Origin: Phycisphaerae bacterium
Lineage (GTDB): Bacteria > Planctomycetota > Phycisphaerae > Sedimentisphaerales > Anaerobacaceae
DNA: 7,355 nucleotides
Assembly: GCA_030609625.1 (NCBI GenBank)
Contig: JAUWBX010000087.1
Span: 1-7,355 of the forward strand
Reading direction: 5' to 3'
In this document: positions 5,745 to 7,355 of the stretch, one piece after another
Layout: the number at the start of each line of letters is the position of its first letter
How positions within the stretch are numbered: the first letter of the stretch is position 1
The notes under the pieces: generated by a model
Database searches by the model: none
What the model was told of the DNA's origin: nothing
Seen by the model: the letters and a program-made list of their open reading frames with translations, nothing else
Position numbers and translations under genes: made by a program

Positions 5745-6615
5745 ATTGTTTCAAGAGGTACTTCTCAAGCAGCTCTTTACCGTGTTTAATCTCTTGCCGA
5801 CCGCTTGACTCAATACCATACCAGCCTCTGTAGCCGGAATCCCGACAGAGCTTTATCATCCTTGCTGTCTGTTTCTCCTGAGGTTGGTTTCTGTATGACA
5901 CCCCGCCGGCGTACGGAAGCATCTTTTTCAGATATTCGTAGTTGTCGAATTCTCTGCTGGGACTTCTCCAGTCCGGGTATGAGCCGAAATACGGATTATC
6001 AACCTTCTTGAATAGTGAGACCATCCAATCGGCGTCGTTTGACAGCCCGCCATGATTCTCAATCAGCACACGTATGCCGGCAGGTGCAGCATACTCCAGC
6101 AGAAGATTATAGCAATCGACCGCCCACTCAAGAGCCTGATTCTTAGGAGCATCCTTCGGGCCGCGGCAATTGGTCCTGATGGAATGGCAGCCAAGATACT
6201 TCGCTATATCCACCCACTTACGGTGGTTGATAGCCGTCTGGACCCTTTCGGCCTTGCTCGGAGCACATGTCTCTCCTTCATCATCCACCATTATGAGGAC
6301 CATTGTGACATCGTTCTTCTCGGCATTACGCCGCAGGTTCCGCAGGTAGGAGTAGGTTGGCAACTCAAACAGAGTGCTGACGAATTCGATGCCATTGATG
6401 TCAAAGTCCTCCCTGGCAATTCTTGGGAAATCCAGGGTCTTCCACTTGCCCTCTCGTATTTCACGAACCAGGGCCCATTGAGCAATTGAAATATCATCTT
6501 TCACAGTTCCGGGTGCAATATTAACTTCTGTGCCTTTAGCCAATACTAAGCTTCCAAGGCCGGCTCCAGTTGCAATTGAACCGCTTAAGAATTCTCTTCG
6601 ATTAATCCATTTCAT
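5743..6615 (-). CDS. Tat-exported sugar phosphate isomerase/epimerase-like TIM-barrel protein
   Basis: A 290-aa protein from the ATG at 6615. The upstream ATG (6669) is rejected because AAAGGA (6621-6626) sits 5 nt before 6615 and the twin-arginine signal MKWINRREFLSGS starts there. A hydrophobic stretch to about residue 27 (SIATGAGLGSLVLA) follows. The body is an AP-endonuclease-2/xylose isomerase-like barrel: DFDINGIEFVS (70-80), WVDIAKYLGCHSIRTN (134-149), IRVLIENHGG (181-190, probable metal ligand E186), SYPDW (D215), and GYRGWYGIES (261-270, probable ligand E269). The usual late His of the VH-x-K type is replaced by GVSYRN (238-243), so its chemistry may differ from classical epimerases. 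It is the middle gene of the minus-strand operon, between a Gfo/Idh/MocA gene and a secreted glycosidase, consistent with periplasmic sugar conversion. The exact reaction is unknown. Confidence 0.85.
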   Translation of the reverse strand: MKWINRREFLSGSIATGAGLGSLVLAKGTEVNIAPGTVKDDISIAQWALVREIREGKWKTLDFPRIAREDFDINGIEFVSTLFELPTYSYLRNLRRNAEKNDVTMVLIMVDDEGETCAPSKAERVQTAINHRKWVDIAKYLGCHSIRTNCRGPKDAPKNQALEWAVDCYNLLLEYAAPAGIRVLIENHGGLSNDADWMVSLFKKVDNPYFGSYPDWRSPSREFDNYEYLKKMLPYAGGVSYRNQPQEKQTARMIKLCRDSGYRGWYGIESSGRQEIKHGKELLEKYLLKQ

Positions 6616-6771
6616 GGTTATCCTTTCGTTATTTCCAGAACTCATTTCTTGTTGGTCCCAACAGGCCATAGTATTGCAAAATCAAGCTGTTGTGTTACTC
6701 TCTACATCTGTGCCGGTCTGCCTGAGATAAGTTTGTAATTTTAATATTTCCGCCATCTTTTGGCAGTGCTG
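6616..6771 (-). other. spacer inside the minus-strand operon
   Basis: This 156-nt gap separates the oxidoreductase stop from the isomerase-like start. It has a small imperfect hairpin (GCCAAAAGATGGC, about 6751-6763) just after the oxidoreductase stop but no T-run, so read-through is likely. It also holds the isomerase ribosome binding site (6621-6626). No further gene is seen. Confidence 0.35.
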
Positions 6772-7355
6772 CTATAGCTCCCAGCCTTTCCTGTATTCCC
6801 TGGTCAGATATTTATCTGCTTTCTGAAAGTTGGTTACTTTCATGCTTTCTGTATCATAATCCACTTTTCTTCCCGCCCTTAACACTACAGCACCGAGGTT
6901 GATGGTTTCCGTAACAGGACCTGCCAGCAGGAAGCTGCCTGGTGATTCTTCATTGTTCTTGATGGAGGTTACCCAACTGTCCGATATTCTTGGTCGTTCT
7001 TCTCGCTGAACCTCTTTTTCCCCGGCATAAGCCTGCATTTTCTTTTCGGGTATAATATGTGGCTCTTCACCACGGAAACCCGCCAGTATCTTGCCTTTAT
7101 CACCTATAAACATCATTCCTTCGCCCGGTAATGATTTATTATCTACCGCTAATTCCTCTGGAGTAAAGGGCTTCATACCTCCGTCGTACCAAATGAGATC
7201 AAAAGAAGGCAGCACTTTTTGTTTTGGGAACTTGAACCGTATCATGCAAGAGTAGGGGAAGGCCACTTCATTGTTCACAGCCTTACTCACTTGATCGACG
7301 ATGGTCCGCGTAGTCGTTCCATAGGCCTCAGCGCTAATTGGCGGCGTCTCTATGC
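6772..7355 (-). CDS. Gfo/Idh/MocA family oxidoreductase, C-terminal part (5' end beyond window)
   Basis: On the minus strand the frame is open from the right edge (reading IETPPISAEAYGTTTRTIVD) to a TAG at 6774-6772, so about 194 C-terminal residues are visible of a protein usually around 430-470 aa. Recognisable blocks of the large C-terminal alpha/beta substrate domain are MIRFKFP, LIWYDGGMKPFTPEEL, MFIGDKGKILAGFRG, LAGPVTETINLGAVVLRAG and the end MKVTNFQKADKYL with REYRKGW. These are characteristic of the exported planctomycete/Bacteroidetes-type enzymes. The NAD(P)-binding Rossmann half and any Tat signal are outside the window. The GTG at 7290 is internal, not a start. It is the first visible gene of the operon with the isomerase-like and glycosidase genes and probably oxidises or reduces a sugar ring hydroxyl. 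Confidence 0.9.
   Translation of the reverse strand, partial: IETPPISAEAYGTTTRTIVDQVSKAVNNEVAFPYSCMIRFKFPKQKVLPSFDLIWYDGGMKPFTPEELAVDNKSLPGEGMMFIGDKGKILAGFRGEEPHIIPEKKMQAYAGEKEVQREERPRISDSWVTSIKNNEESPGSFLLAGPVTETINLGAVVLRAGRKVDYDTESMKVTNFQKADKYLTREYRKGWEL

Noticed and set aside
6052..6489. A 145-codon open frame on the plus strand opposite the isomerase-like gene
   Set aside because: It mirrors a strongly supported minus-strand gene and has no family resemblance.
6616..6669. An 18-residue N-terminal extension of the isomerase-like protein (start at 6669)
   Set aside because: It would bury the twin-arginine signal, and it lacks a Shine-Dalgarno, whereas 6615 has AAAGGA at 5 nt.

Overview
The window looks like accessory carbohydrate-metabolism DNA from an environmental PVC-superphylum bacterium, most likely a planctomycete of the Phycisphaerae/Sedimentisphaerales kind. 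The evidence is the mix of families: GH38 alpha-mannosidase, Tat-exported sulfatase, Tat-exported sugar isomerase-like TIM barrel, Gfo/Idh/MocA oxidoreductase of the type ending in YRKGW-x-L, and a 'GFTLIELLVVIA' prepilin-like protein of the paralogous sort abundant in that group. Base composition looks mid-40s to about 50 % GC by eye. The taxonomic guess is inference.

Layout: two convergent blocks with a decayed zone between them. The left block is on the plus strand. It starts with the C-terminal 171 codons of a GH38 alpha-mannosidase (1-516), followed after 3 nt by an aldo/keto reductase (520-1428). An ~800 bp gene-poor stretch (1429-2233) holds a 132 bp nested-palindrome, MITE/REP-like element (1475-1606) and the C-terminal remnant of an IS1380-type transposase (about 1817-2068). 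A complete Tat-signal sulfatase with the formylglycine motif CSPTR follows (2234-3718). Behind it lie two broken genes: an orphan Tat leader that stops after 24 codons (3760-3834) and a prepilin-like pseudogene with an internal TAG and a frameshift (3870-4305).

The right block is on the minus strand and reads as an operon entering from beyond the right edge: Gfo/Idh/MocA oxidoreductase C-terminus (6772 to beyond 7355), Tat-exported sugar isomerase/epimerase-like TIM barrel (5743-6615), and a compact secreted clan-A (GH2-like) glycosidase with a C-terminal Ig-like domain (4404-5732). The last gene is notable: the obvious signal peptide and a perfectly placed Shine-Dalgarno sequence point to an ATC start codon. 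The first in-frame ATG is 91 codons later, inside the catalytic barrel.

Functionally, the genes fit extracytoplasmic breakdown of a sulfated or mannose-containing glycan: sulfatase and secreted glycosidase outside the cytoplasm, redox and isomerase enzymes modifying the released sugars. A Gfo/Idh/MocA enzyme next to a Tat-exported isomerase-like TIM barrel and a secreted glycosidase is reminiscent of oxidative (keto-sugar) glycoside cleavage pathways; that link is inference only. I see no RNA gene, CRISPR array, phage or defence system.
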